Positions 20,886 to 30,111 of a DNA stretch of 64,000 nucleotides are shown one piece after another. Where the stretch lies: assembly GCA_016720745.1 (NCBI GenBank), contig JADKKA010000019.1, positions 806,001 through 870,000 on the forward strand, read 5' to 3'. Position 1 is the stretch's first letter; each line of letters opens with the position of its first letter. The position numbers and the translations under genes are program-made. Under the pieces are notes generated by a model. That model was not told the origin of the DNA, made no database searches, and was given only the letters and a program-made list of their open reading frames with translations. Origin of the DNA: Chitinophagaceae bacterium (GTDB lineage Bacteria > Bacteroidota > Bacteroidia > Chitinophagales > Chitinophagaceae).

Positions 20886-21851
20886 ATGTCATTATTTACG
20901 ATTGCTGTGCATGGAGGAGCCGGAACCATCCGAAAGGAAGATATGAGTCCGGATATGGAATTGGCCTATAAACAGGGCTTACAGGAAGCATTGGATGCAG
21001 GCTATGCGGTATTATCCGCAAAAGGAGCTGCACTTGACGCCGTGATGGCTGCTGTGGTTTCCCTGGAAGATAATATCCTGTTCAATGCAGGCCGGGGATC
21101 GGTATTTGGGAAAGATGGTAAACATGAAATGGATGCAGCCATCATGGATGGAACTAACCTGGCCGCTGGTGCCGTTGCAGCCGTTACATCAGTCCGTAAT
21201 CCCGTGAAACTGGCAAGAGCCATCATGACAGAGAGTCCACATGTAATGTTATCCGGCGCAGGGGCTCTTGAATTTGCAAAGCTCAGGGGTTTGCAGTTGG
21301 AAGATGAACAGTACTTCTATTCTGCATTTCGCTACGAGCAATGGCAGCAAATACAGGGCACCGATCAAACGGCACTGGACCATGATGTAAAACTGGCCGA
21401 TGCTTCAGTAAGTAAAGCGGTTGGAGAGAAAAAATTCGGGACAGTAGGGGCTGTTGCCACCGACCAGTTTGGTAATATCGCTGCTGCAACAAGTACAGGC
21501 GGCATGACAAATAAACAATGGGGCCGTATCGGGGATAGTCCTATCATTGGGGCCGGTACCTATGCGAATAACCGGACCTGTGCCATCAGTTGTACAGGAC
21601 ATGGAGAACCGTTTATCCGTGCCGTAACGGCCTATGATGTCAGCTGCCTGATGGAATACAAGGGACTGACATTGGAGCAGGCCATGCAGGTGGTGGTGCA
21701 TGATAAATTGATGAAAATTGATGGGGAAGGGGGGATGATTGGCGTAGATGCAAACGGTCATGCAGCAATGGTATTTAATAGTGAAGGCATGTACCGGGGG
21801 GTGAGGAATAGCAATGGTTTGAATAATGTTTTAATCTATCAGGGATCATGA
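20886..21851 (+). CDS. Isoaspartyl peptidase / L-asparaginase (Ntn hydrolase)
   Basis: 321 residues. Family motifs include IAVHGGAGTI at the N-terminus, NAGRGSVFGKDGKHEMDA, and the autocleavage site KKFGTVGAVATD, with Thr186 the predicted nucleophile of the beta subunit. GHGEPFIR follows. Family members hydrolyse beta-aspartyl peptides and asparagine after self-cleavage. No signal peptide is seen, so it is cytoplasmic. The stop overlaps the ispD start (ATGA), suggesting translational coupling. Confidence 0.92.
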   Translation: MSLFTIAVHGGAGTIRKEDMSPDMELAYKQGLQEALDAGYAVLSAKGAALDAVMAAVVSLEDNILFNAGRGSVFGKDGKHEMDAAIMDGTNLAAGAVAAVTSVRNPVKLARAIMTESPHVMLSGAGALEFAKLRGLQLEDEQYFYSAFRYEQWQQIQGTDQTALDHDVKLADASVSKAVGEKKFGTVGAVATDQFGNIAAATSTGGMTNKQWGRIGDSPIIGAGTYANNRTCAISCTGHGEPFIRAVTAYDVSCLMEYKGLTLEQAMQVVVHDKLMKIDGEGGMIGVDANGHAAMVFNSEGMYRGVRNSNGLNNVLIYQGS

Positions 21852-22522
21852 AAAAATATGCGGTGATAGTGGCGGGTGGTGCAGGTATGAGAATGGGCGG
21901 CTCACTCCCCAAGCAATTTCTTTTACTGAAGGACAAGCCGGTACTTTATTATACCATTAAAACCTTCCTCGAATCTTATCCGGATATCCAGGTCATCCTG
22001 GTATTGCCGGTAGATTATACCGATATGGGACAGGAAATCATTGATGCCTGGTTTGATAAGGAAAGAATCAGAATCACTGCCGGCGGAGAAACAAGATTTC
22101 ATTCTGTTCAGAACGGGCTCTCACTGATTGAAGAAGAGTCCATCATTTTTGTCCACGACGGAGTACGCTGTCTGCTCAGCACCGACTTAATTCATCGCTG
22201 TTACCAGCAGGCGGTGGAAACCGGTACCGCAATTCCTGCTATTCCATCAAAAGACAGTATCCGCCTCCTGACGGATGAAGGCAATGAAGCTTTCGACCGG
22301 AATAAGGTCATGCTGATACAAACACCGCAAACCTTTCACAGTAAGATACTAATCCCCGCTTTCCAGATTGATTACAAAGACAAATTCACTGATGAAGCTA
22401 CTGTGGTAGAGGCTTTCGGGATGAAGGTTTCACTGGTGGAAGGGGAGGAAAGGAATATAAAAATTACAAGACCCGTGGATATTGTAATTGCTGAGCAATT
22501 GTTGAATGAAACTACCTTGTAA
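21848..22522 (+). CDS. ispD: 2-C-methyl-D-erythritol 4-phosphate cytidylyltransferase
   Basis: 224 residues. The nucleotide-binding start VIVAGGAGMRMGGSLPKQFL is the IspD signature. FVHDGVRCLLS and the late KITRPVDIVIAEQLL segment agree with the family. It makes CDP-methylerythritol in the MEP isoprenoid pathway. Coupled by a 4-bp overlap to the peptidase gene. A hairpin covers its stop codon. Confidence 0.95.
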   Translation: MKKYAVIVAGGAGMRMGGSLPKQFLLLKDKPVLYYTIKTFLESYPDIQVILVLPVDYTDMGQEIIDAWFDKERIRITAGGETRFHSVQNGLSLIEEESIIFVHDGVRCLLSTDLIHRCYQQAVETGTAIPAIPSKDSIRLLTDEGNEAFDRNKVMLIQTPQTFHSKILIPAFQIDYKDKFTDEATVVEAFGMKVSLVEGEERNIKITRPVDIVIAEQLLNETTL

Positions 22523-22536
22523 GTATAAGGTAGTTT
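22509..22536. terminator. Bidirectional terminator between ispD and the FemAB-like gene
   Basis: Perfect 10-bp stem AAACTACCTT (22509-22518) / AAGGTAGTTT (22527-22536), overlapping the ispD stop codon between convergent genes. Confidence 0.65.
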
Positions 22537-22540
22537 CCAG

Positions 22541-23449
22541 TTATTTCTTTAGCCACTTCAGGAAAAAGGGCAGTCTGTTGATGCGGAGTGCCGGATAAGG
22601 TTCTTCAATAGCGCCAAATGCCCGGTAATAAGCAGCCAGTCCCGGGATATCAGATCCTTCAAAATCTAATGTATTGTTTGTTCCTGCCTGCTCCTGAATC
22701 AGGGCATCGATCAATGCATGAGAAGCACCCATTTCCCTGCCGGAAGGATGATTGCCTACCAGGATATAATACACCCGTTGGTGGGAAAAGAAAAAAACAG
22801 CAGATGCTCCCAACTGTTCTCCCTGGAAGATGCCATAGGTCCGGGCCATCTTTTTTTCTTTCAATACAGTGAATAATTTCCGGAACCGGTTGATATTGTC
22901 GGCCGATTCATGACCATGCTCCCGCATTTGTGCCGCAGCTAAACGAATCACCCCATCCACATCTATGTCAGTTCTCAAAGTCAAATCGGCCTGTGCTGAT
23001 TTTTTGATATTCCTTTTCAGGTTCTCATTGTACTGATTGGCGAGGACTTCGTAGGGTCTGTTAAGCGGAAGGATAAAATTACTTCTCTTTGTAACAGTGG
23101 AAGACTGCGGCTGATTTCCGGCATTCAACAAAATGTCAATATACCGGAAGGAGGGTGGAATAGCTTTTATAAAATCATCACAGATGCCAGTTGTAACCGA
23201 TTGTCCAAATACACCCAGCTGTGCCGTGATAAATGGCTGATATAAATATTTGATTCCCCAACGGCTGTTCCAGGTCAGGGGCATCACGGCTTCATAATCG
23301 TTTAATACCAGGGCATCCCAGTTCCGGGCCATTTGATCAAGGTAAAAGGAATAACCATAAATCAGTCCGTTGGTCGCTTGGCCAATGCATTGATCCCATT
23401 TGGATTTATCAATGTCCTGATGCCGGATATATTGTATATCCCTCTCCAT
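22541..23449 (-). CDS. FemAB/GNAT-like acyltransferase
   Basis: 302 residues. The fold pattern is that of BioF2/FemAB-like double GNAT proteins: an N-terminal half with GLIYGYSFYLDQMARNWDAL and PLTWNSRWGIKYLYQP, and a C-terminal half with FQGEQLGASAVFFFSHQRVY and ALIDALIQEQAG. Homologues transfer amino acids or acyl groups to cell-wall or lipid precursors; the substrate is not predictable. Its ATG overlaps the stop of the upstream M1 peptidase by one base (TAATG), so the two are coupled. Confidence 0.75.
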   Translation of the reverse strand: MERDIQYIRHQDIDKSKWDQCIGQATNGLIYGYSFYLDQMARNWDALVLNDYEAVMPLTWNSRWGIKYLYQPFITAQLGVFGQSVTTGICDDFIKAIPPSFRYIDILLNAGNQPQSSTVTKRSNFILPLNRPYEVLANQYNENLKRNIKKSAQADLTLRTDIDVDGVIRLAAAQMREHGHESADNINRFRKLFTVLKEKKMARTYGIFQGEQLGASAVFFFSHQRVYYILVGNHPSGREMGASHALIDALIQEQAGTNNTLDFEGSDIPGLAAYYRAFGAIEEPYPALRINRLPFFLKWLKK

Positions 23450-26283
23450 TAGAAATTCAGGTTACGGTCAATCTTGCGGAAACTGAAATTGGACATATCG
23501 ATGGAGAAAGAAATCTTTTTCCAGAATCTTTGTTTTTTCTCAATGGTAGACTGGATGTATTCCTTGTACACATTGCTATACAGCAACGGGATGTAGATAT
23601 TAATTGTTTCTCTGAACAAAGGAATCTGCAGCCCCATGTCAAACAGGAAACGGTCAGATTCAGCATTGGGTTTCCAGGCTTCAGATTGAGTGCCCAGGTC
23701 AAAAAATATTTTCAGTGGAATCTTTACCGGCAAGATGGAGAGCGGATTCACGGCATCTGGAATCGTGGTACTGAAATTCGCTGCAATCAGCCAGTCATCT
23801 GTTTTGCCAACCTTATCGGCGAGTAAATCAGTTCTTACTTTAAATGCACCATCCCTGACCATGATCTGCTGACTGGCAAAGCCTTCAAATTTATTCCTGC
23901 CAATAAAGTAGTCATTATAAGTGTAATCCTCATATCCATTGGCCCCGGTCATGTTCAAATGATAACGGTCAGTAGCAAATTGTTTGGTGAATGTTTTGGA
24001 ACCGTTATAAAAAAACTTACCGGCAAAGAAACGAACATCCAATCCTCCTTTTTTAGGATAATTGAAAAAGTAGTTACCTGTAAAAGCCGTTCTTACAAAA
24101 TCTTTGCCCTGCTCAATTTTCAATTCTCCTTTATAAGGATAAAGGACCCGGTTATTTTCAATCACAATTCGCAGCTGGTTAAGGGTACGGTTATTATCCG
24201 TGATCCTGTATTTGGTGCTGATGGTCGTGTCAATACCACTGATCACCGTATCACGATAAAAACCCAATCCGTCTTCACTGATCAGGTAGGACCTGAACTG
24301 GATAAAACGGTTCATACTGCTACGGGGGTCTTTTTCTTTCAGGGTGAGTTTAATACCCGGTACAATTTTCGTAAAGCCGAGGTAGTTTTTTTTGTTGTCG
24401 CTATCGGTATAGGTATCAGCCGTAAAAGTGGAGGCATTCACACCCAGTTCCACTTTGCGAAACAGCTGATTGGGGTAAAAACTATAATACAGGAAACCCA
24501 GACCGGTTAATTTTTTGCTGCCGGTGGCATACATCGGTGCAGCCAGGAATTGTAAACGGGGTGGTGGGAATTTCATGTTGGTGACAAAAGCCCCGGCCAT
24601 AAACTTGTCATAACTATTGGCACCCAAAGCAGGTCCAAAAAGTATCAGGTTTTTAGTGGGTTTTTTACTCCATTGTTCCAGTGATTTGATATTGCCGATA
24701 AAAGCAACTTTTGTTCCGGTGCTTTTCTGATTGGGGAGCAGGCCGTTCTTTTCGAGTAGTTCAAATGCTATATCGAGATTTTTTTCACTCACTTCTTCCA
24801 GTACTTTTTTGAAATCTTCCGGTTCCGGATGTTTGAACTGCCAGCGTTGAAAATATTGTTGCATCGCCTGCTGGAAAGTGGCAGGACCCAACAGTGTTTC
24901 CAGGTACTGCATCCATGCCGATGTTTTGTAATAGGCAATCATGGCGTAATTGAGCAGGCTCAGACTGTCGGAACTGGTTTTAATCGGCTGATCCATTTTT
25001 TCAACCACCTGTGTTTCGAATAACAATTGTTCCAGTTTTGGGGAAGCGCCATAATAGCGCTCACTGTATTTGTTCTCATAAAAACTGTTCAGCCCTTCAT
25101 CCATCCAGGGATGTTTTCTTTCATTGCTGGCAAGGATACCATAGAACCAGTTATGTCCGATTTCATGGGCAATGACTTTGTCAAGTGCTTTCGGATTGTC
25201 TACCGGGCTAATCACAGTAATCGTGGGATACTCCATTCCGCCGCCAAAACTTTCAGGTCCCTGTACTACCTGTACAACAGGGTATGGATATTCTCCCACC
25301 TGTGATGAATAGTGTTGAATGGCCTGTTTAGCATAAGTGGCACTTTTGCTCCAGTCCTTTTTTTGATCAGGGGTGTAATAAGTGATCACATCCACTTTTT
25401 TACCGGAGGCCAGCATACAGGTATCGATGCTCACGATAAAGCGTTTATCGGCAAACCAGGCAAAATCATGGATACGGTCCTGTTTGTATTGCAGGGTTTT
25501 GGTGGAAGGGTCAGAATCAGGAAATGTCTGATAACTGGTTTTATACTGTCCAGCAGCATTTTTTGTTTTTTGTTTCACCGGTTCCCAGCTAAACTGGCTT
25601 CTTGTTTGCAGCCAGGCTTTTTCGTTTTCATCCTGCAGAACGCCGGTGGCGGCCACCACATAGTTCTTTGGCACCGTAATACGAACGTCAAAGCTGCCGA
25701 ATTCACTGTAAAATTCTCCCTGATCCAGATAGGGCATGGGGTGCCATCCATTTTTATCATATACCGCCGGTTTGGGATACCATTGGGTAGCCTGGTAGCT
25801 TTGCCCTTCATGTCCGCCTCTTGAAAAATTAAATGGCAGCTGTACATGGAAGGGAGTACTGAGGGTAATTTTTTGCCCGGGCGCAAGCGGCTGAGGTAAA
25901 TTGACTTTTACAATATCAATATACTGCGGATGATCTTCCATGGGGGCCGTACTGCCATTCACTTTAAAGTCCAGCTGGTTGATATAGCCTTTCTCTTCTT
26001 TGGATGAAAAATAAAACCGGGTACTGCCATTTTCCAGTTGCTGATCAGTAAAAGCTGTTTTATCGTTTTTGTAAGCGTTGGGCCAGCAATGGAACCAGAT
26101 AAATTTCAGTGTGTCGGGAGAATGATTCGTGTACTCAATCTTAGCAAAACCGTTGAGAGAATGTTCCTTGTCATTGAGGGTAACATCAATCAGATAATTG
26201 ACCTGCTGCTGCCAGTAGGGCTTTTGGCTATTGACCATGGTCAAAAAGCAGTAAGTAGTCAGGAAAAGAAGGAATTTCTTCAA
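23449..26283 (-). CDS. M1-family metallopeptidase, secreted
   Basis: About 944 residues. The zinc site is complete: HEIGH at about 373-377 from this start and Glu in WMDEGLNSFYE 18 residues on, with GGMEYP replacing GAMEN. A long beta-rich C-terminal region of about 500 residues follows. The start is placed at TTG 26283 because it yields a good signal peptide (MKKFLLFLTTYCFLTMVNSQ). The -7 box CAAAAATA (26299-26306, read TATTTTTG) would cover the farther TTG at 26301. Likely an exported aminopeptidase. It is followed directly by the FemAB-like gene. Confidence 0.9.
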   Translation of the reverse strand: MKKFLLFLTTYCFLTMVNSQKPYWQQQVNYLIDVTLNDKEHSLNGFAKIEYTNHSPDTLKFIWFHCWPNAYKNDKTAFTDQQLENGSTRFYFSSKEEKGYINQLDFKVNGSTAPMEDHPQYIDIVKVNLPQPLAPGQKITLSTPFHVQLPFNFSRGGHEGQSYQATQWYPKPAVYDKNGWHPMPYLDQGEFYSEFGSFDVRITVPKNYVVAATGVLQDENEKAWLQTRSQFSWEPVKQKTKNAAGQYKTSYQTFPDSDPSTKTLQYKQDRIHDFAWFADKRFIVSIDTCMLASGKKVDVITYYTPDQKKDWSKSATYAKQAIQHYSSQVGEYPYPVVQVVQGPESFGGGMEYPTITVISPVDNPKALDKVIAHEIGHNWFYGILASNERKHPWMDEGLNSFYENKYSERYYGASPKLEQLLFETQVVEKMDQPIKTSSDSLSLLNYAMIAYYKTSAWMQYLETLLGPATFQQAMQQYFQRWQFKHPEPEDFKKVLEEVSEKNLDIAFELLEKNGLLPNQKSTGTKVAFIGNIKSLEQWSKKPTKNLILFGPALGANSYDKFMAGAFVTNMKFPPPRLQFLAAPMYATGSKKLTGLGFLYYSFYPNQLFRKVELGVNASTFTADTYTDSDNKKNYLGFTKIVPGIKLTLKEKDPRSSMNRFIQFRSYLISEDGLGFYRDTVISGIDTTISTKYRITDNNRTLNQLRIVIENNRVLYPYKGELKIEQGKDFVRTAFTGNYFFNYPKKGGLDVRFFAGKFFYNGSKTFTKQFATDRYHLNMTGANGYEDYTYNDYFIGRNKFEGFASQQIMVRDGAFKVRTDLLADKVGKTDDWLIAANFSTTIPDAVNPLSILPVKIPLKIFFDLGTQSEAWKPNAESDRFLFDMGLQIPLFRETINIYIPLLYSNVYKEYIQSTIEKKQRFWKKISFSIDMSNFSFRKIDRNLNF

Positions 26284-26375
26284 TGGGATATAGTTTCTCA
26301 AAAATATAAAAACAATTCGTCAATTCTTGACATTGTAAGGCTAATCTTAAAACCCACTCCTGTTTTTAAACCCCA

Positions 26376-26411
26376 CTAGCCACTTGCTATTACACTTGCA
26401 GCCACTCGCTA
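26376..26411. repeat. Word array ending in a stop codon
   Basis: 'ccactagccacttgctattacacttgcagcc'-type words, the same family as 18140-18175. The array runs into the TAG stop of the leftward sugar transferase gene. Confidence 0.65.
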
Positions 26412-27827
26412 CTTGCCTTTCCCTTTGAAAATAATCCGCAACGTATGGATCATGATCCTGAAATCAAGTGCCAGAGAAATATTCTCAATATACACCAGGT
26501 CGTACTTGCTTCTTTCGATCATTTCTTCCACATTTTCGGCGTAGCCAAACTGCACCATTCCCCAACTGCTGAGTCCTGGTTTTACCTTGAGCAGGTATTT
26601 GTAAAAAGGATGACGGGGAATAATCTGGTCGATATAATAACGACGTTCTGGCCGGGGACCTACGAGGCTCATTTGTCCGATCAGGATATTCCAGAGCTGT
26701 GGTAATTCATCCAGCCGCCATTTGCGCATCAGTCTGCCCCATTTGGTGATCCGGGGGTCAAGGTCAGAGGAAAGAGAAGGCCCGTCTTTTTCTGCCCCAT
26801 CAATCATGGAGCGGAATTTAAACATGGTAAATGGCTTGCCTTTATAGCCAATCCTTTCCTGCGCAAAGAAAATAGGACCAGGTGATGATAGTTTTACACG
26901 GATCGCAGCAAAGAGCATCAGGGGTGATAGCAGGATCAATCCGAGTAATGAGAGACCAACATCCAGCAGTCTTTTGATATTTTGCTGCCATTGCGGCATC
27001 AACCCGGTTTGCAGGTCAATAAGTGCAGCACCCATTACATTGCTGGTTTTCACGGAACCGGAAAGAATATCCAGTGTATCGGGCAATATTTTTACTTCCA
27101 CATCTTTTTCACTGAGCCGGTTGATCAATGATTCCAGCAAATCTTTTTTCGATTTATCAATGGCCAGTACCACCAATCTGATCTGTTCTCGATCAATAAT
27201 GGTTTCCAATTCTTCCAGGTTGCCGGACTTTGGTAATAATTTGGAGAGCCCGTTTTTACCTTCTGTTTCCGTGGGGATGAAGCCGGTATAGTGAAAGCCG
27301 CCATCGAGCAGACTTTTGGCTGTTTCCCGGAAGATGCGTGTAGCTGTATCGCAGTTGCCCAGCAGCAGGGTATTGAACTGCACTTTTCCGTTAAGTAATT
27401 GTTTTTTCACCCGGCTCAGGATCAGCCATCGGCCGAAAAATGTCAAACCGAAATGAAGGGTGAATAATACCAGAAAGGCGGAATAATAATAACGGTAATC
27501 GTTTTCTGCATCATCCAGCAGGAAGGCAAAGAATAAAATAATGCATCCGAGTAAACTGCAGATAAAAGTACTGGTGAATTCGTACAATCTGGATTTACTG
27601 TACAGTGAATGATAGGCACCCAGGATGGTATAAAGGATCAGCCATCCCACAGGAATAAAAACAATCCCCAGCCAAAACTTATTATCGGTTTGTAAAACAC
27701 CGGTATCGGTCACGGGTTGTCCCAGTATGGCTCTGCGGATAAAAAAGAAAAGAGCCCAGGCGAGGGAGGCCATGATAAAATCAATGATGGCATACCAGGC
27801 AATGGATATTTTCTTTCGGGAGCTCAT
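26409..27827 (-). CDS. Polyprenyl-phosphate sugar-phosphate transferase (exopolysaccharide priming)
   Basis: 472 residues. Four or five N-terminal membrane helices are followed by a CoA-binding-like region (about 150-255), another helix (LLDVGLSLLGLILLSPLMLF) and the bacterial sugar transferase domain with MFKFRSMIDGAEKDG, WRLDELPQLWNIL and MSLVGPRPE. It transfers a sugar-1-phosphate to undecaprenyl phosphate to begin polysaccharide synthesis. Its ATG overlaps the stop of the Gfo/Idh gene by 4 bp, a clear operon. Confidence 0.93.
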   Translation of the reverse strand: MSSRKKISIAWYAIIDFIMASLAWALFFFIRRAILGQPVTDTGVLQTDNKFWLGIVFIPVGWLILYTILGAYHSLYSKSRLYEFTSTFICSLLGCIILFFAFLLDDAENDYRYYYSAFLVLFTLHFGLTFFGRWLILSRVKKQLLNGKVQFNTLLLGNCDTATRIFRETAKSLLDGGFHYTGFIPTETEGKNGLSKLLPKSGNLEELETIIDREQIRLVVLAIDKSKKDLLESLINRLSEKDVEVKILPDTLDILSGSVKTSNVMGAALIDLQTGLMPQWQQNIKRLLDVGLSLLGLILLSPLMLFAAIRVKLSSPGPIFFAQERIGYKGKPFTMFKFRSMIDGAEKDGPSLSSDLDPRITKWGRLMRKWRLDELPQLWNILIGQMSLVGPRPERRYYIDQIIPRHPFYKYLLKVKPGLSSWGMVQFGYAENVEEMIERSKYDLVYIENISLALDFRIMIHTLRIIFKGKGK

Positions 27828-28801
27828 GAACGGCTGATGATATTATTCCCGATTTTATCCAGGATCTGGTGCGCCACATCCATGGCCATCAGTCCGTCCA
27901 CTTCCGTAACTGTAGTGCGGGTATTTTGTTCGATTGCATTTTTAAAGGCCGTCAGTTCTTCTTTGATGGCATTCACTTCCGGGATCAGTGGATTAGCCAT
28001 AGCAATGGTTTTTTTGCCACTGGGAGTTTCAATATCAAAAGCAAAAACATTGGAGTCCTGCGGCTCTTTCAGTTTGATCACTTCTGTTTTTTTGTTCAGG
28101 AAATCAATACCGATATAAGAGTCTTTCTGGAAGAGACGGATCTTGCGCATTTTTTTCATCGAGATCCGGCTGCTGGTCAGATTGGCCACACAGCCGTTAT
28201 TGAATTCAATCCGCACATTGGCGATATCGGGTGTTTCTGTCATTACAGCCACCCCGCTGGCGGAAATACTCTTTACATCACTTTTTACGATACTGAGGAT
28301 GATATCAATGTCATGGATCATCAGGTCCAGGATTACACTCACTTCAGTTCCTCGGGGATTGAATTGCGCCAGGCGATGCACTTCAATAAACATGGGATTT
28401 AAAGGCATGCCCTTGATAGCGAGAAAGGCGGGGTTGAAACGTTCCACATGTCCCACCTGGCATTTGATACCGGACTCTGCGGTAAGCTTTACCAGCTGCC
28501 GGGCTTCTTCCATGGTATTGGCCAGGGGCTTTTCTACAAAAACATGTTTACCCTTTTTGATGGCTTTTTCGCAGAGTTCAAAATGATAATTCGTGGGGGC
28601 CACCACATCAATGGCATCGCAGGCATCAATCAGGCTGTCGGCATCGAGAAAGCGGGGGAGCTGGTATTTATCGGCGACTTCACGGGCTGTATCATCGTTG
28701 GGATCATAAAAACCAACGATCTCGGTACCCTGGATTTCTTTCCAGTTATTCAGATGGAATTTGCCCAGGTGACCAACGCCAAATACGCCTACTTTGAACA
28801 T
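27824..28801 (-). CDS. Gfo/Idh/MocA-family dehydrogenase
   Basis: 325 residues. N-terminal NAD-binding Rossmann fold (VGVFGVGHLGKFHL) with the family signature KGKHVFVEKPLANTMEEA and VGHVERFNPAF. Paired with a polysaccharide priming transferase, it likely oxidises a UDP-sugar for surface glycan synthesis; the exact sugar is not decided by the sequence. A good promoter lies upstream. Confidence 0.9.
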   Translation of the reverse strand: MFKVGVFGVGHLGKFHLNNWKEIQGTEIVGFYDPNDDTAREVADKYQLPRFLDADSLIDACDAIDVVAPTNYHFELCEKAIKKGKHVFVEKPLANTMEEARQLVKLTAESGIKCQVGHVERFNPAFLAIKGMPLNPMFIEVHRLAQFNPRGTEVSVILDLMIHDIDIILSIVKSDVKSISASGVAVMTETPDIANVRIEFNNGCVANLTSSRISMKKMRKIRLFQKDSYIGIDFLNKKTEVIKLKEPQDSNVFAFDIETPSGKKTIAMANPLIPEVNAIKEELTAFKNAIEQNTRTTVTEVDGLMAMDVAHQILDKIGNNIISRS

Positions 28802-28818
28802 AACAATGAATTAATCAG

Positions 28819-28847
28819 CAAAGATAAACATTCAATGTTCTGGCAAA
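28819..28847 (-). promoter_or_regulatory. Promoter of the Gfo/Idh-sugar transferase operon
   Basis: On the minus strand TTTG (28847-28844) is followed 17 bp later by TATCTTTG (28826-28819), close to the start codon at 28801. Confidence 0.65.
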
Positions 28848-28870
28848 GAAGGAATTATAAACAGATGTGC

Positions 28871-29617
28871 TTAGAGAATAGCCGACCGGTTCACATAAGC
28901 GGGGTGATAAATAAACATACAGGAACCATTGCGGATGGTATTGATAACAGGAGTGGCAAGGTTGCTGGGAACGGCCGGACAACCCTGGCTGCGACCAATA
29001 TATCCCTGGCTCTGCACATAGGAATCGTTGACATAATTGGCACCATGTACAACGATACCTCTTTCATAGGCATTGTCATTGATTCCGGGTTCCAGACCTT
29101 CCAGTTTGAGGGAATAACCGTTCTTGCCTTCATAGGTTTCCCGGGTAATATAAAAGCCCGGACTGCTCATAAAGGATGAATGCTGGTTGGAAAACTGATT
29201 GGCCATTTCTTTTCCTGAATTGCGGCCATGTGATACGAGGGTATTGTAGATCACCCGGTAATTTTTCATATCGAGGATAAACAATCTTTTCTCGCTGCTG
29301 GGTTTGCTGAAATCGATGATGGAGATGATGGAATCGTTCAATAAGCGTCCTTCTTCGAGGAGCCGCTCAAAACCTTTTTTGGCGTATTCAAAAGCATCCC
29401 GGCTCAGGCCGCGTAACTGTAACTGCAGGCTATCGTAAACGGATCGGCCTGGGTTACTGATCAGCAGGGAGTCGGAGGGCTGACTGCTCGTAGAACCGGC
29501 CGGGGGGTGGAAAAACAATTTGCTGCCCGTGGCAGATTTGGCAAAGGCAAAGGGTAAATGAAGGATGCCGATGACCATTGAAGTAATAAACAGATAGAAA
29601 GCCTTAACTCTTTTCAT
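28871..29617 (-). CDS. Murein L,D-transpeptidase catalytic-domain protein
   Basis: 248 residues. The signal peptide is MKRVKAFYLFITSMVIG...FAFA. The catalytic part has GIVVHGANY (His191) and YIGRSQGCPAVP (Cys213), the YkuD_2-type HG...SxGC pair. Enzymes of this fold make 3-3 peptidoglycan cross-links or attach proteins to peptidoglycan. A possible minus-strand -7 box (CAAATTTA at 29743-29750) gives a leader of about 120 nt. Confidence 0.85.
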   Translation of the reverse strand: MKRVKAFYLFITSMVIGILHLPFAFAKSATGSKLFFHPPAGSTSSQPSDSLLISNPGRSVYDSLQLQLRGLSRDAFEYAKKGFERLLEEGRLLNDSIISIIDFSKPSSEKRLFILDMKNYRVIYNTLVSHGRNSGKEMANQFSNQHSSFMSSPGFYITRETYEGKNGYSLKLEGLEPGINDNAYERGIVVHGANYVNDSYVQSQGYIGRSQGCPAVPSNLATPVINTIRNGSCMFIYHPAYVNRSAIL

Positions 29618-29922
29618 GTGCTACATAACCCTGTAAAGGCAGGGCGCCATTAACCGTTCAGTGTAAACGCAGGTTCAGGAAATTTCTTGTTCTTGCAGCA
29701 GTGGTTGTGGAAAACTCGGATTACCGAGGCTAAATCAGAGTGCAAATTTACTGAATACCGGGGCAGCTGTACTGTTAAAGCGGGGCGATGGCCCCATTTA
29801 TTGAGTCAGATCATTAAACAGCGCTTTCTGGGGTTGATTACCGTACTATTTTGAACAAAAAGCCGGGTTTGGATTTAAGGATGTTTTCCCGTCTTACCGT
29901 GGAACCTTAAAAAACAAAAACA

Positions 29923-29954
29923 TTTGGATGAAAAACCTCCGGCTGTTATCTTTG
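29923..29954 (+). promoter_or_regulatory. Promoter of tRNA-Asp
   Basis: TTTG (29923-29926), 20 bp, TATCTTTG (29947-29954): a textbook Bacteroidota promoter 46 bp before the tRNA. No comparable box was found inside the downstream units. The rest of the 29618-29922 gap holds no gene I can support. Confidence 0.8.
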
Positions 29955-30000
29955 CACTCCTTAAAAAAGCAACTGATTTCAGTGGCTGAAGAAGGTAAAC

Positions 30001-30074
30001 GGATCGGTAGTTCAGTTGGTTAGAATGCCGCCCTGTCACGGCGGAGGTCGCGGGTTCGAGTCCCGTCCGGTCCG
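30001..30074 (+). tRNA. tRNA-Asp (anticodon GTC)
   Basis: Acceptor GGATCGG/CCGGTCC with one T-G pair, anticodon arm CCGCC-CTGTCAC-GGCGG, T-arm GCGGG-TTCGAGT-CCCGT, discriminator G, no encoded CCA. It is the only intact tRNA-Asp in the window and the evident parent of the repeats that follow. Confidence 0.97.
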
Positions 30075-30079
30075 CAGGA

Positions 30080-30111
30080 AGCTCCACAGCAATGTGGGGC
30101 TTTTTGTTTTT
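30080..30111 (+). terminator. Terminator of tRNA-Asp
   Basis: AGCTCCACA (30080-30088), loop GCAA, TGTGGGGCT (30093-30101), then TTTTTGTTTTT. This hairpin is copied at the end of every downstream unit. Confidence 0.88.
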
